From contig CAJQUW010006778.1 in assembly GCA_907163375.1 (NCBI GenBank), positions 1 through 64,000 on the forward strand: a DNA stretch of 64,000 bases, in the 5' to 3' direction. This stretch comes from Prostheceraeus crozeri (Eukaryota > Platyhelminthes > Polycladida > Euryleptidae). The position numbers and the translations under genes are program-made. Positions 63,778 through 64,000 of the stretch are shown here, one piece after another (the stretch's first letter is position 1; each line of letters starts with the position of its first letter). The notes beneath the pieces were generated by a model. It saw only the letters and a program-made list of their open reading frames with translations, did no database searches and was not told the DNA's origin.

Positions 63778-63924
63778 ATTTTGTATATATGTGGATAGAT
63801 AATGAAATGTGAACATGTTTTTGTATATATGTGAATAGATAATGAAATATGAGCATGTTTTTGTTTTCCTTATAAATCCTTGTTTTGGAAAAAAGAGAGC
63901 AAGTTAATGATACAACATAAAACT

Positions 63925-63999
63925 TTATTTCAAAACTGTTTCAACATATTTAGTAAGAATTACATCATTTTTATCACAGTTTTTTGAAAATAGTTCTAA
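63925..63999 (-). CDS. Protease C-terminus (partial, runs off the window)
   Basis: The minus strand is open from the window edge to a TAA at 63927-63925, ending LELFSKNC...ILTKYVETVLK. This parallels the end of the 34390 protease (NFSCNPSSNEKMICKFYHDLK) in spacing and in position after the convergent TBP-like gene. The stop again lies inside AATAAA (63929-63924). No catalytic residues are in the visible part. Confidence 0.55.
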   Translation of the reverse strand, partial: LELFSKNCDKNDVILTKYVETVLK

Positions 64000-64000
64000 A

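Overview
The window is animal genomic DNA colonised by Maverick/Polinton-type elements (virus-like dsDNA transposons with a protein-primed family B DNA polymerase, retroviral-type integrase, packaging ATPase, adenain-like protease and capsid genes). A metazoan host is suggested by the element type, CR1/Jockey-like LINE and GIY-YIG debris, a (TTAGGG)n tract, pol II promoters (CCAAT, CRE, TATA), roughly 60-140 bp GT-AG introns, and one host-looking exon rich in NPF/DPF endocytic motifs. I cannot name the species; a marine invertebrate is plausible. There is one short N gap at 20795-20817.

Layout. (1) 1-8137 is an AT-rich, decayed Polinton: broken PolB (+), then on the minus strand packaging ATPase (frameshifted), penton-like virion protein, a 273-aa protein and a two-TM protein. 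(2) 8200-9930 holds short repeats, an orphan ORF and a 50-bp scrap of the TM gene. (3) 10549-15030 is a direct duplicate of 3705-8137, bracketed by two arrays of one satellite. Two frameshifts are shared by both copies; other lesions are private to the first copy. (4) 15.8-19.0 kb holds LINE fragments and a GIY-YIG fragment inside an inverted repeat. (5) 20835-43358 is a nearly complete 22.5-kb Polinton with roughly 1.2-kb inverted terminal repeats: coiled-coil protein, small minus gene, PolB with two small introns, a tandem-duplicated virion protein, two PC4-like genes, a TBP-like gene, protease, major capsid, core protein, integrase with chromodomain, ATPase, membrane-active-type protein, two RING-like proteins, a free-standing copy of the PolB N-terminal module, a DEDD-exonuclease-like protein, and a spliced 235-aa gene. 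(6) 43.4-49.3 kb has no recognisable gene; 49289-51135 is a host-like terminal exon; 51.7-53.2 kb has a MITE-like element and tandem repeats. (7) From about 53 kb to the right edge is a third Polinton: a divergent gene pair, a six-exon coiled-coil gene, PolB (one late frameshift), PC4-like and TBP-like genes, and the last 24 codons of what looks like its protease.

The most interesting system is a transcription module carried by two divergent Polintons: a PC4-like ssDNA-binding-type gene whose 3' end overlaps, in the +1 frame, a gene for a two-lobed TATA-binding-protein homologue. The TBP-like start codon lies at the same aligned codon in both elements, and the same elements carry strong TATA boxes, often with CRE/ATF-like or CCAAT boxes. 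The unique genes of the 22.5-kb element also show economical layout: poly(A) signals overlapping stop codons, ATGA/TAATG gene junctions, and two genes whose first coding exon is only the ATG. Other notable signals are short double-hairpin elements inserted in frame in the AT-rich PolB, and a possible OTU/papain-like Cys-His domain inside the PolB N-terminus.

All functional calls come from reading motifs by eye; no search was run.
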